64,000 bases of DNA. Source: Caccoplasma sp905210875. Its GTDB lineage: Bacteria > Bacteroidota > Bacteroidia > Bacteroidales > UBA11471. The position numbers were made by a program, and so were the translations under genes. This document shows, piece by piece, positions 1 to 8,099 of the stretch (positions are counted from its first letter, which is position 1; every line of letters begins with the position of its first letter). The notes under the pieces are model-generated. The model searched no databases and was not told where the DNA came from. It saw nothing but the letters and a program-made list of their open reading frames with translations. The DNA lies in the NCBI GenBank assembly GCA_963931635.1, contig OZ007034.1:1922001-1986000 (forward strand), given 5' to 3'.

Positions 1-770
1 TCTCCGGGATTGAATACGTTGAGTGAAAGGGCGTTGTTGGGCTGGTCTCCGGCCCGATAGGTTACCGGCGTGCCGGGGGTGAGCCCCAGTAGCTGGGCGG
101 CGTGGCTGCTGACGGCTCCCTGAACACCAAAGGTGGGAACAATCGTGGCGATGATACTTTCGTCGAATCCGTAATGGGCAAGTAACTCCTTGGATACACA
201 TTCGTTTTTGAAATCCCAGAAGATGCCCTCGGAGAGACCCGATACGGTGGTGCACACCTCGCCTGTCAGCCGCATGGCGATATAGTCGCCCGGCAGCATG
301 ATTTTGTCGATTTTTTCAAAAATCTCGGGTTCATTCTCTTTAATCCATGCCAGTTTTGATGCGGTGAAGTTACCCGGTGAGTTGAGCAGGTGTTCGAGGC
401 AGAACTGTTCGCCCAACGAGTGAAAGGCTTTTTCTCCGTATGGGACTGCTCGGCTGTCACACCAAATGATGGCTGGGCGCAATACGTTTTGGTCTTTATC
501 GACCACGATAAGGCCGTGCATCTGGTAGGAGATACCGATGGCTTTTATTTCAGCTCCATCAATGTTGGCTTGATTCAAAATGGAACGTGTGGCAATTTGC
601 AGATTGGCCCACCACTGCTCGGGGTCCTGTTCGGCCCACCCGTTTTTCTTGGCGATGATTTCCATTTCCTGTTTGGGGGAGAAATCACTGGCCACACATA
701 TTCCGGTCTGTGCATCGACAAGAGAAGCTTTGACCGAAGAGCTGCCTATATCATATCCTAATAAATACAT
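1..770 (-). CDS. xylB: Xylulokinase (FGGY family), 3' end beyond window
   Basis: Phosphorylates D-xylulose with ATP to xylulose 5-phosphate, feeding the pentose phosphate pathway; cytoplasmic. Reading leftward from the ATG at 770 gives about 256 codons without a stop, starting MYLLGYDIGSSSVKASLVD, the phosphate-binding strand of FGGY kinases. A WCDSRA motif near residue 105 is the usual FGGY WxDxRa signature. The gene runs off the left edge, so the C-terminal FGGY domain is not visible. Other FGGY kinases (glycerol, ribulose, rhamnulose) are possible; the short N-terminus and start sequence resemble Bacteroides xylulokinases best. Confidence 0.82.
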   Translation of the reverse strand, partial: MYLLGYDIGSSSVKASLVDAQTGICVASDFSPKQEMEIIAKKNGWAEQDPEQWWANLQIATRSILNQANIDGAEIKAIGISYQMHGLIVVDKDQNVLRPAIIWCDSRAVPYGEKAFHSLGEQFCLEHLLNSPGNFTASKLAWIKENEPEIFEKIDKIMLPGDYIAMRLTGEVCTTVSGLSEGIFWDFKNECVSKELLAHYGFDESIIATIVPTFGVQGAVSSHAAQLLGLTPGTPVTYRAGDQPNNALSLNVFNPG

Positions 771-1009
771 AGTAGTTTCCTTTATAGTGTTATGTTTCGC
801 TGTAAAGATACATTTTTTTGATTATATCAGAAAAGTAAAAATCGGTCTTTTTTTACTCTCTTATATATTCTCGATAGCTCTTTGTTTTTTAGCAGATTAT
901 TAAGTTATGTGCATTTTTGAGTGTGTAATAATTGTCCCGCAGGTGGATTTTTAGACCGGTAAGCATATAAAAAAAGAATTTTCTATGACGACAAATGTGG
1001 GGAAAATTT

Positions 1010-1017
1010 TATCTTTG
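1010..1017 (+). promoter_or_regulatory. Bacteroidales -7 box of ridA
   Basis: TATCTTTG matches TAnnTTTG and lies 25 bp before the ridA start. No good TTTG -33 element is present at the usual spacing, so only the -7 box is supported. Confidence 0.5.
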
Positions 1018-1042
1018 TCCCTACGAATTTTAAATCTTTTGA

Positions 1043-1423
1043 ATGATGAAAACCGTTATTGCAACTACTGCCGCTCCTGCGGCCATTGGCCCGTATTGTC
1101 AGGCTGTGAAAGTGGGAAACATGCTTTTTACCTCTGGACAGATACCTATTGACCCGGCTACTTCACAATTTGTTGAGGGAGGCATAAAGGAACAGACGGC
1201 ACAGGTTTTTGCCAATCTGAAAGCTGTCTTGGCTGAGGCCGGTTATACGCTTGAAGATGTGGTGAAGACGACCGTCTTCCTGGCCGATATGTCTCTGTTT
1301 GTTCCGATGAACGAGGTTTATGCCGCGCAGTTTACCGGTACGTTCCCTGCTCGTTCAGCCGTAGCCGTCAAGGAACTGCCCAAAGGAGCTTTGGTCGAGA
1401 TAGAGGTGATTGCCGTAAAATAA
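1043..1423 (+). CDS. ridA: RidA family reactive intermediate/imine deaminase
   Basis: Hydrolyses reactive enamine/imine intermediates released by PLP enzymes such as threonine dehydratase, protecting other PLP enzymes; cytoplasmic trimer. The 126-aa length is normal. Family hallmarks are visible: APAAIGPYCQAV at the N-terminus, LFTSGQIPIDP, and FPARSAVAVKELPKGALVEIE at the end, with the substrate-binding Arg in the last block. Two adjacent ATGs (1043 and 1046) make the exact start uncertain by one codon. It is a single gene with its own -7 box and a strong terminator. Confidence 0.95.
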   Translation: MMKTVIATTAAPAAIGPYCQAVKVGNMLFTSGQIPIDPATSQFVEGGIKEQTAQVFANLKAVLAEAGYTLEDVVKTTVFLADMSLFVPMNEVYAAQFTGTFPARSAVAVKELPKGALVEIEVIAVK

Positions 1424-1440
1424 AGACGATTTCCCTTTAG

Positions 1441-1480
1441 AAGAAAGCGACGGCCGTAGGACTCCGGCCGTCGCTTTCTT
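1441..1480 (+). terminator. Intrinsic terminator of ridA
   Basis: A perfect 16-bp inverted repeat (1441-1456 with 1465-1480), GC-rich core CGGCCG, 8-nt loop, followed by a T-run on the + strand. The A-run on the left arm could make it work in both directions. Confidence 0.9.
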
Positions 1481-1541
1481 TTTCGGACAATCCCTTGTGT
1501 GACCGAAAATTCAGAAATCGTATAACCGTATTATTGATGAT

Positions 1542-2498
1542 ATGAAACTACGCGATAAACAGGTGGTGGCCATCACCGGTGCGGCGGGTAATTTGGGTGG
1601 CATTCTAGCGCGGAACATGGCAAGAGATGAGGTGTTTTTGCATCTGTTGTGGCATAACAAACCGATAATCCCGTCGCTGACGGAGAGGCCGAATGTGACG
1701 GCTTTCCGTGTCGATTTGGCTCGTCGCGAAACGCTGGTCGGGGCTTTTGATGGCGTTGATACTGTTGTGCATTTTGCCGGTGTGCTTTTTCGGGGACGCC
1801 CCGAGAAATTTTTACCCAAGACCAACATCAGCTATTTTGCCAACGTGCTCGACGTTGCGGTAACGGCTGGGGTGCGGCGAGTCGTATTGATTAGTTTTCC
1901 CCATGTCGAAGGAGAAACTACTCCCGAGTATCCGGCAACAGGAAGATTTGATGGAAACCCTCTTTCGGTTCATGCGGCGACTCGTCTCGAAGAGGAAAAA
2001 TTGTTGATGTCCCGTCCCGGAATAGAGAAGGTGATATTGCGTTGCGGCATGGTTTACGGTCGAGGTATTTTGATGATAGATGCCGCCCGTTGGTTTTCCC
2101 GTTACGGGTTGTTGGGAGTTTGGCGGAAGCCTAATTTTATCCATCTGATTTCGACCGAAGATTTTGTAGCGGCAACGAAAGCTGCCGTTATAAATCCTGC
2201 CGCCGAGGGTGTTTATCACATAGGTGATGACGGTGTGCAGACATTGGCCGAATTTTTAGATGCGGCTACCAGTCATTGGCACACGTTCAGGCCATGGCGT
2301 ATGCCGGTGTGGCTCATACGCACGGCGGCGTGGGTGTTCGAACGGGTTTCTCTTGTGACGGGTTGTCGTGCGCCGCTCACACAAGACTTTGTTACCATCG
2401 GACGTGTTTCGTATTATGGCGATACCTCCCGTATGAAAAAAGATTTGTTGCCCAAGTTGAAATACCCCACATTCAGGGACGGAATCGATACCCTGTAA
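1542..2498 (+). CDS. Atypical NAD(P)-dependent epimerase/dehydratase-like protein
   Basis: 318 aa with an extended-SDR Rossmann fold: the dinucleotide motif GAAGNLGG at residues 13-20, a DTVVHFAG strand near 74-81, and C-terminal substrate-domain features typical of UDP-sugar epimerase relatives. At the position where extended SDRs have catalytic YxxxK, this protein reads HAATRLEEEKL, so the Tyr seems to be missing. It may be a non-catalytic or NmrA-like nucleotide-binding protein rather than an epimerase. There is no operon partner; it stands between ridA and a convergent gene. The substrate cannot be inferred. Confidence 0.75.
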   Translation: MKLRDKQVVAITGAAGNLGGILARNMARDEVFLHLLWHNKPIIPSLTERPNVTAFRVDLARRETLVGAFDGVDTVVHFAGVLFRGRPEKFLPKTNISYFANVLDVAVTAGVRRVVLISFPHVEGETTPEYPATGRFDGNPLSVHAATRLEEEKLLMSRPGIEKVILRCGMVYGRGILMIDAARWFSRYGLLGVWRKPNFIHLISTEDFVAATKAAVINPAAEGVYHIGDDGVQTLAEFLDAATSHWHTFRPWRMPVWLIRTAAWVFERVSLVTGCRAPLTQDFVTIGRVSYYGDTSRMKKDLLPKLKYPTFRDGIDTL

Positions 2499-2544
2499 GC
2501 CCCGGGACGGGAGGCATCGATAATTGGGCTCTGACAGGAAAAAG

Positions 2545-2581
2545 TCGGGCGGGGAACCTTTGTGGGAGGTTCTCCGCCCGA
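2545..2581 (-). terminator. Terminator between convergent genes
   Basis: A 15-bp hairpin (2545-2559 with 2567-2581, one mismatch) with arms beginning TCGGGCGG. The T-run follows on the minus strand, so it mainly ends the secreted-protein gene at 2611-4149; it may also slow readthrough from the SDR gene. Confidence 0.75.
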
Positions 2582-2610
2582 TGTCGTTTAGGGGAATGAG
2601 CCGATAGGGC

Positions 2611-4149
2611 TTATTGGGCGATGACTATTTGACGGGTATTGCCGGCTTTTACGATGTAGGCGGCACCGCTGCGAAGTGATATCTGAGCCGGGGTGTTGCC
2701 CACTGTAAACCGGGCTATCAGTTGGCCGGTCAGGGTGTAGACTTCGGCCTGTTCTCCTGCGGCACCCTTGATGGTGAGGAATCCGTTGGCATAGCTTATG
2801 GCGATGTTCTCGCTTGTAGCGGCGTCGATGGCCGAACTGTTGTCGAACGTAACGGTGTAGGTGTGGACATTCTCGGGATTGACGGCAATATCGTTGCCTT
2901 TTACGGTAATGGTAAGAACATTGTCGGTAATCTCGGTCGAAACCTGGGCACCTTTACCGTCGGAGACGGCAACTACATCGGCGGTCTGCGGTACATCACC
3001 GTTTACGGTGTAGGAGTATGTCTCTTTGTTAAATCCCTCCAAGGCAACATCGGCAATGGTGATGGAGTTCAGTTTGGAGTTGTAAATCATGGCGATGTCG
3101 TCGATGAAGAGGGTGTCTTTGTCGGAACCTCCGGCCACGGGGTTGGTGGTAATGGAGGCCAGCATATATTGTTCGCCTTCGGCTGCGGTAAGACCCGTGT
3201 AGGTGAAAGGTGCGCAGAAGCGGGTCCATTCGCTGGCTTCCGGTATCAGGACGGCCGCCTCGGCTATTTTGTGGTTGTTGTCGCCGCTCAGTTCGGGGTC
3301 GTGATATTCGTATTTGTCATGGAGGATAAACCGTCCGCGGCCATTTTCGCTACCACCCGAGATGAATTTGGCATAGAGACATACCGAGTCAGGCTGGCCG
3401 GCAAAGAGAAGATAGTGTCCCTCGTTATCAAGATCGGTGTAGTTGTGGTTGGTGGTGTCGGTGGGGGTCATGTTGCCCATGTTGATGGTGCCGGTGGTGA
3501 GGTTTCCGTTGGCTTTGGCGAGCCATAAATCCTTCGAGTTAAGTCTTACAGCCGAACCTCCGTTGCGACCTTCAACTTTGACAGGGGCGGGCGACATGGA
3601 TGCGAATGTGGCATAATCGCCCGTAGCCGAGGCAAAAGAGTTCCAGCCATTACCGGGTTCCTTGTCCGAGACCCAGTTTTCGAAGTCGGAGTTGGGAATC
3701 TGATAGCCGTGGTTGTTTACCGAAGGGATATTTGCGCTTTGTTCCTCTTCATAGTATACATATATTTGCATATCACCGACGATAAAAAGTACATTGCCTT
3801 CCGAGATGGGGGCTGTCATGGAGCCGCCGGTGATAGCCGTGCCGTAATAGGTAACCGTGAGCTCTTCGGGGGTGAATGTAAAACTGTCGGAGGTTACCGA
3901 TGCATCGAGTGCTTCGGGGGTGGTACCCTCCTTGACATAAAAGGTGATTGACCATATACCTGTACCATGTACGCCATATTCCAGTGCGGCGTCGCCTGTC
4001 AGTATATCATTTGCGTCATTGATGGAAAAACCCGATATTTGGGGCTCCTCCGCGTAGTCGCTTTTGTTTACCGTTACGTTTACGTTTGTGGCATATACGG
4101 CAGTCGATAGGCCTAGTGCCGCAAACATCGAGAGTAGAATTTTTTTCAT
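2611..4149 (-). CDS. Secreted PCMD-type protein with C-terminal sorting-like domain
   Basis: 512 aa. An N-terminal signal peptide (MKKILLSMFAALGLSTAVYA) exports it. Residues about 25-150 form a beta-rich domain I cannot name. Residues about 155-370 (beginning YQIPNSDFENW, with many Trp/Gly and a lectin-like layout) resemble the PCMD domain of Bacteroidetes surface proteins, a putative carbohydrate-binding module. An Ig-like segment follows, then about 70 C-terminal residues with AEVYTLTGQLIARF, the pattern of T9SS-type or related sorting/adhesion tails. Role inferred: surface or secreted glycan-binding protein. No neighbour supplies a pathway. Confidence 0.6.
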   Translation of the reverse strand: MKKILLSMFAALGLSTAVYATNVNVTVNKSDYAEEPQISGFSINDANDILTGDAALEYGVHGTGIWSITFYVKEGTTPEALDASVTSDSFTFTPEELTVTYYGTAITGGSMTAPISEGNVLFIVGDMQIYVYYEEEQSANIPSVNNHGYQIPNSDFENWVSDKEPGNGWNSFASATGDYATFASMSPAPVKVEGRNGGSAVRLNSKDLWLAKANGNLTTGTINMGNMTPTDTTNHNYTDLDNEGHYLLFAGQPDSVCLYAKFISGGSENGRGRFILHDKYEYHDPELSGDNNHKIAEAAVLIPEASEWTRFCAPFTYTGLTAAEGEQYMLASITTNPVAGGSDKDTLFIDDIAMIYNSKLNSITIADVALEGFNKETYSYTVNGDVPQTADVVAVSDGKGAQVSTEITDNVLTITVKGNDIAVNPENVHTYTVTFDNSSAIDAATSENIAISYANGFLTIKGAAGEQAEVYTLTGQLIARFTVGNTPAQISLRSGAAYIVKAGNTRQIVIAQ

Positions 4150-4171
4150 AATTGTTGTTTTTGGTTTGCGG

Positions 4172-4179
4172 CAAAAATA
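4172..4179 (-). promoter_or_regulatory. -7 box of the PCMD-type gene
   Basis: Minus-strand TATTTTTG matches TAnnTTTG, 23 bp upstream of the ATG at 4149. No clear -33 TTTG. Confidence 0.4.
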
Positions 4180-4233
4180 TCTCTTTCTTGGTTAACTTGA
4201 AAAACTTTTGGTGTTTTTGTTGGTTTTTTAGGT

Positions 4234-4836
4234 TTATTTATACATTAGAGAAATGATGAGGCGGCAAGCCATGTCGCCGCCTATAATGCCGGCGGCATAA
4301 CCCAGTAGAAGCCTCCACCCGCGCAGGTTGCAAGAGGTTTTCAGGGCAACGGCCAGCCAACACAGGACCAGAGCGAGAAACAGCAGTGACGGCGTCAGCC
4401 ATCCGACAATGGGTAGCCAGTAACTCTCCTGTGAAATTTTCCCGGCAAGTTCTTCGGGGGTAAGAGCGATGAAAGTTTGTACCTGCTCTGGCAGATAGAA
4501 GAGGTTCATGACGGCAAAAGGTATCTGGGCAAAAGCCGTTGTGCCGAGCACGTCGATGAGTCGTATGCGCGATGGCGACAGCAGCAGGCCCGCTACATAG
4601 AATATGGCTGCCGGTACAAGCCACACGACGAGATGCTCGGCTGTGTAGCACCACCATGCGTCGTTAGGGGCGGAGCCGTAGTGCATGAGTCCGTGATAGT
4701 GCAGATGTGCGGCCATCGACCCGGCAGTTGCTACGGCCATGCCCAGCAATCCCCACGCCAAGGCTTTCCATCCGGCTATGGTGTAGAAGGGGTTGGTGAG
4801 AAAGGCGGGGCGGGACGGTTTTGTGTGTGTATTCAT
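4234..4836 (-). CDS. Integral membrane protein, YIP1-like
   Basis: 200 aa with about five hydrophobic spans (for example ALAWGLLGMAVATAGSMA, LVVWLVPAAIFYVAGLLL, LLFLALVLCWLAVAL). The N-terminus contains NPFYTIAGWKA, a common start in bacterial YIP1-family membrane proteins. The gene starts 12 bp after the DUF2089 regulator gene and is surely co-transcribed with it. DUF2089 proteins often sit next to such membrane proteins, so the pair probably forms a small regulatory or stress unit. The specific function is unknown. Confidence 0.55.
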   Translation of the reverse strand: MNTHTKPSRPAFLTNPFYTIAGWKALAWGLLGMAVATAGSMAAHLHYHGLMHYGSAPNDAWWCYTAEHLVVWLVPAAIFYVAGLLLSPSRIRLIDVLGTTAFAQIPFAVMNLFYLPEQVQTFIALTPEELAGKISQESYWLPIVGWLTPSLLFLALVLCWLAVALKTSCNLRGWRLLLGYAAGIIGGDMACRLIISLMYK

Positions 4837-4848
4837 GGCAGATTGGTT

Positions 4849-5136
4849 TTAGGGATTCGTCGGTGAGAGATGTTGAAGCTTCTCGATGAGTTCGTCGAGA
4901 ATATTGCGCACGGTGGGATAGCTCAATCCCATGGAGCGGGCCATCTCTTTGATGCTGCCGCTCGACTTGATAAAGTCGATGGCAAACTGTTGTTCTTTCT
5001 CACTGAGTCGGGCCAGCGGGGGCAGGTCATATTCACCACACACTTTGGTGCCGCAGGTGTGGCAGAACAGCTCGCTCACTTTTAGCGGCGTTTCGCAACT
5101 CGGGCAGGTCAGTGGTAGTCGTTTAGGTGTATTCAT
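4849..5136 (-). CDS. DUF2089 zinc-ribbon/HTH regulator
   Basis: 95 aa. The N-terminus holds a zinc ribbon (CPSC near residues 10-13, CHTCGT near 26-31). The C-terminus carries a helix-turn-helix with SGSIKEMARSMGLSYPTVRNILDEL, typical of DUF2089 proteins. Predicted cytoplasmic transcription factor that likely controls its own two-gene operon with the membrane protein downstream. A good Bacteroidales promoter lies immediately upstream. Confidence 0.85.
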   Translation of the reverse strand: MNTPKRLPLTCPSCETPLKVSELFCHTCGTKVCGEYDLPPLARLSEKEQQFAIDFIKSSGSIKEMARSMGLSYPTVRNILDELIEKLQHLSPTNP

Positions 5137-5157
5137 TTTGTTTCTTTTCTATTGATG

Positions 5158-5188
5158 CAAATATAATATATGGTTTAATAATATCAAA
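5158..5188 (-). promoter_or_regulatory. Promoter of the DUF2089-membrane protein operon
   Basis: Minus-strand TTTG (5188-5185), 19-bp spacer, TATATTTG (5165-5158): a full match to the Bacteroidales sigma-ABfr consensus, 22 bp upstream of the start codon. Confidence 0.75.
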
Positions 5189-5234
5189 ACTGATTTGAAT
5201 AAAATTTATTATTATGTTTATTTCTTTGCAAAGA

Positions 5235-5269
5235 AAAAGCAACGCCCGACAACCTCGGGCGTTGCTTTT
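5235..5269 (-). terminator. Terminator of the chrA-folC operon
   Basis: A perfect 15-bp stem (5235-5249 with 5255-5269), 5-nt loop, flanked by A/T runs on both sides. It sits about 90 bp past the folC stop codon. Confidence 0.85.
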
Positions 5270-5356
5270 ATGGTGGTATGGCTGAATATATTTTGTGGTG
5301 ATGCCGTGGAGTTTCTGGGGGAAGCTCACTCTTGGCCGACAGGGCAGGGGTGTGCC

Positions 5357-6643
5357 TTACCCGAACGAAGCCAGCAGGTCGGCAACAACAAAACTGCTAC
5401 CGCCTACAAATACGAAGTCGTCGGCGCAACTGTCGTTCAGGGCGGCTTGGTAGGCTTCGGCTACCGAAGCATAGACTTCACCGTGAAGACCTTTCTCGGC
5501 GGCCTTGTCGCGCATGACGCTGGCCGGCATGGCACGCGGTATCGAGGCTTGGGTGAAGTAGTAGACGGCTGTGCGGGGGAGCATGGCCAGTACGCCCGAA
5601 ATGTCTTTGTCGTTGACCATGCCGAAGACGATGCGCAGCGTCGTGCATTTTATGGCGGCCAACTGTTCTACGATATATTGAAAACCACCCACGTTGTGGC
5701 CCGTGTCGCAGTAGGCGCGGGGCGAGAGGTTCACCTGTTGCCAGCGGCCTTGCAGTCCGGTGAGTGTGGTTACATGGGCAAAGCCCTCGCGCACCGCCTC
5801 GGGGGTGATGGCAAAGCCCTCCTTGCGCAGCAGGCGCAGGGTGCAGAGCAGTGTGGCGGCATTCTTTTCCTGGCAGAATCCGCCCAGTTCGTAGGTCAGG
5901 AATCCGAAGTCGCGGCTGTCGATGGCCCACTGTCCGAGTTCGTTTTTGCGGCAGGCGGTCATCACGTCGCAATCCTGGGCAAAACATATCGGGGCCGACT
6001 CCTCGCGGGCTTTCTCTTCAAAAACGCGGCGCACATCGCCTTCGGCCTCGCCTATGACGACAGGTATGCCGCTTTTGATGATGCCGGCCTTTTCGTGGGC
6101 AATGGCCGTGAGCGTATTGCCGAGCAGGGCCATGTGGTCGTAGCTGATGTTGGTAATGACACAGGCGCGTGGGGTGATGATGTTGGTGCTGTCGAGACGT
6201 CCGCCGAGGCCGGTTTCTATCACCGCCACGTCAACGTGGCACTCGGCAAAATAGTCAAAGGCCATCATCATCGTCAGTTCGAAAAACGACGGGTGAATCT
6301 CGCGGCTTGCGTCGAGGTATTTTCGGGTGAAGGCGAGAACCGCCTCGCGCGGAATCATTTCGCCGTCGACCCGTATGCGCTCTCTGAAATCGACCAGATG
6401 CGGCGAGGTGTACAGTCCCACCCGGTAGCCGCTCTTTTGGAGCACAGCCGCCAGGACATGGCTGGTCGACCCCTTGCCGTTGGTGCCGGCAACGTGTATG
6501 GTGGCGTAGCGGCGGTGGGGGTGTCCCACCAGCGCATCGAGAGCGAGGCTGTTGCCCAGCCCCGGCTTGTAGGCCGACTGTCCTACCTGTTGGAATACGG
6601 GCAGTTGCCGATAGAGATATTGCAGCGTTTCTTCGTAGTTCAT
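5357..6643 (-). CDS. folC: Dihydrofolate synthase/folylpolyglutamate synthase
   Basis: Adds glutamate to dihydropteroate and to folates using ATP; cytoplasmic. Starting at the ATG at 6643 (MNYEETLQYLYRQLP) gives 428 aa, the usual length. The open frame extends upstream to 7084, but that part is only an alternative frame of chrA. Mur-ligase family motifs: P-loop GTNGKGSTSHVL, ETGLGGRLDSTN, TNISYDHMALLGNT, and DTGHN where many homologues have DGAHN. The start lies 2 bp after the stop of the second chrA gene, so translation is probably coupled. The link with chromate transporters looks positional, not metabolic. Confidence 0.95.
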   Translation of the reverse strand: MNYEETLQYLYRQLPVFQQVGQSAYKPGLGNSLALDALVGHPHRRYATIHVAGTNGKGSTSHVLAAVLQKSGYRVGLYTSPHLVDFRERIRVDGEMIPREAVLAFTRKYLDASREIHPSFFELTMMMAFDYFAECHVDVAVIETGLGGRLDSTNIITPRACVITNISYDHMALLGNTLTAIAHEKAGIIKSGIPVVIGEAEGDVRRVFEEKAREESAPICFAQDCDVMTACRKNELGQWAIDSRDFGFLTYELGGFCQEKNAATLLCTLRLLRKEGFAITPEAVREGFAHVTTLTGLQGRWQQVNLSPRAYCDTGHNVGGFQYIVEQLAAIKCTTLRIVFGMVNDKDISGVLAMLPRTAVYYFTQASIPRAMPASVMRDKAAEKGLHGEVYASVAEAYQAALNDSCADDFVFVGGSSFVVADLLASFG

Positions 6644-6645
6644 GG

Positions 6646-7194
6646 TCAGTATATTAAAAATCCGGCCACACCGGCCAGGACAATCAACAGTATGGCGTTC
6701 ACCCTGAAAAAGAAATTGGCCACCAGCACGGCGCCGAAGATGAGCAGGCTTGCGACAAACTGCCGGGTATCGCCCGTGGGCGAACCGAAGTTCTCGCTGT
6801 TCATCAGCACGAGTGCTGCCGAGGCGATGAGGCCGATAACAGCCGGGCGCAGCCCCGCAAACGTGTCGGTAACGTGCCGGTTGTTGTGATATCGCATGAA
6901 AAAGCGGTAGAGAATGAGCATGATGATAAACGACGGTAGCACCAGCGCCAGTGTAGCCAATACCGAGCCCCACACGCTGCCCGTGGCCGTGTAGCCGATG
7001 TAGGTGGCCGAGTTGATGCCGATGGGGCCGGGGGTCATCTGGCTGATGGCGATAATGTCGGTAAATTCCTGCGGCGTGAGCCATTCGTGGCGTGTTACCA
7101 CTTCGCCTTGAATCATAGAAATCATGGCATACCCGCCGCCGAAACCGAAAAGTCCGATTTTAAAGAACGAATAGAACAGTTGCAGCCAAATCAT
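6646..7194 (-). CDS. ChrA-family transporter, second half-size subunit
   Basis: 182 aa; a short-chain CHR protein. The N-terminal FFKIGLFGFGGGYAM and the later MTPGPIGINSATYIGY are the conserved CHR-domain motifs, followed by several membrane spans. Two half-size CHR proteins act together as the equivalent of one full-length ChrA. It overlaps the upstream chrA half by 4 bp (ATGA) and is followed at 2 bp by folC. CHR proteins export chromate in some bacteria; for a gut anaerobe the true substrate may be another oxyanion. Confidence 0.88.
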   Translation of the reverse strand: MIWLQLFYSFFKIGLFGFGGGYAMISMIQGEVVTRHEWLTPQEFTDIIAISQMTPGPIGINSATYIGYTATGSVWGSVLATLALVLPSFIIMLILYRFFMRYHNNRHVTDTFAGLRPAVIGLIASAALVLMNSENFGSPTGDTRQFVASLLIFGAVLVANFFFRVNAILLIVLAGVAGFLIY

Positions 7195-7736
7195 TTCCGC
7201 GCCTCCCTTCTTTTATATACGCCATAGAGATAGCCGCCGATACCGGCAATGAGCACCACCCATATCGGAGAGAAGTCGAGCAGCCATATCAGCAGAGCCG
7301 CTACTACCGGAATCCACACATTGTAACGGTTGATGCGTGCCGACTTGCCCAGTTTGAATACCGGAGCGGCAATGAGTGCCACCACGGCCGGACGTATGCC
7401 CTTGAAGATGCGCTCCACCACCGCATTGTCTTGGAACCGCTGGAAAAACATGGCAATGAGCAGTATGATGACAAACGACGGCAGCACCGTACCCAGCGTG
7501 GCCGTTATCGCACCGGCAAGCCCCTTGATGCGGTAGCCCGTGGCGATGGAGATGTTCACGGCCAGAATACCCGGAGCCGATTGCGAGAGGGCCAGCATGT
7601 CGACAAACTCTGCGCTGTCGATCCACCCTTTTTTCCGCACCAGCTCTTCCTCGATGATGGGCACCATGGCATAGCCGCCACCGATGGTAAACGAGCCAAT
7701 CTTGAAAAAAGACCAAAAGAGTTGTAAAAATATCAT
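7191..7736 (-). CDS. ChrA-family transporter, first half-size subunit
   Basis: 181 aa CHR-domain membrane protein: FFKIGSFTIGGGYAMVPI near the N-terminus, LSQSAPGILAVNISIATGY, then about four more spans and a basic tail ending KRREARK. It is paralogous to the gene that follows it, with which it shares a 4-bp start/stop overlap, a sign of a two-subunit complex. First gene of the chrA-chrA-folC operon. Confidence 0.88.
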   Translation of the reverse strand: MIFLQLFWSFFKIGSFTIGGGYAMVPIIEEELVRKKGWIDSAEFVDMLALSQSAPGILAVNISIATGYRIKGLAGAITATLGTVLPSFVIILLIAMFFQRFQDNAVVERIFKGIRPAVVALIAAPVFKLGKSARINRYNVWIPVVAALLIWLLDFSPIWVVLIAGIGGYLYGVYKRREARK

Positions 7737-7817
7737 CTCTCAAAAATTCTTCGGAGTGTCGTATCCGCAAGGATTATACCCGGTTTTTCCCGTCGGAGCG
7801 GCGGGTGTAAACGCAGG

Positions 7818-7825
7818 CAAAGGTA
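7818..7825 (-). promoter_or_regulatory. -7 box of the chrA-chrA-folC operon
   Basis: Minus-strand TACCTTTG fits TAnnTTTG, about 80 bp before the first chrA start. No TTTG at the expected -33 spacing. Confidence 0.4.
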
Positions 7826-7844
7826 GACAAAAAATCAGAAACTG

Positions 7845-7875
7845 TTTGGTAATATCGAAAAATCAGTTACCTTTG
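7845..7875 (+). promoter_or_regulatory. Promoter of tRNA-Ser
   Basis: TTTG (7845-7848), exactly 19 bp, TACCTTTG (7868-7875): a full consensus promoter 50 bp upstream of the tRNA, divergent from the chrA operon. Confidence 0.75.
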
Positions 7876-7925
7876 CAACGCTTTTCGCAGGGAGAGTGTT
7901 CACACGCTCCACTATCCGAAAGCAA

Positions 7926-8011
<86 letters not shown>

Positions 8012-8043
8012 AATAAACATTGAAAATCAATGTTTTATAAAAT

Positions 8044-8085
8044 AAACACCCGATTTTACACCCAAGAATGTAAAGTCGGGTGTTT
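8044..8085 (+). terminator. Terminator downstream of tRNA-Ser
   Basis: A 17-bp stem with one G-U pair (8044-8060 with 8069-8085) then TTTT. Part of the stem and the whole loop are the 21-bp repeat also found at 19863-19883, so the element brings its own terminator for the tRNA. Confidence 0.7.
8054..8074. repeat. 21-bp direct repeat, left copy (possible integrase arm site)
   Basis: A 21-bp sequence starting TTTTACACCC and ending GAATGTAAA, identical to 19863-19883. Both copies begin 43 bp after the end of their att core. A near-copy (TACACCCAAAAAT) lies at 19682-19694 just upstream of the integrase gene. Confidence 0.7.
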
Positions 8086-8099
8086 TCTTATTTAAAGGG

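Noticed and set aside
2722..3528. A 268-aa + strand open frame
   Set aside because: Gly/Val-rich antisense of the secreted PCMD-type gene, no domain.
5195..6889. A 564-aa + strand open frame
   Set aside because: It lies exactly opposite folC and the second chrA gene, whose proteins are unmistakable; the composition is that of an antisense frame in GC-rich coding DNA.
6643..7084. A 147-residue N-terminal extension of FolC
   Set aside because: The extension is a shifted frame of the chrA gene; FolC homologues start at MNYEETL-like sequence.
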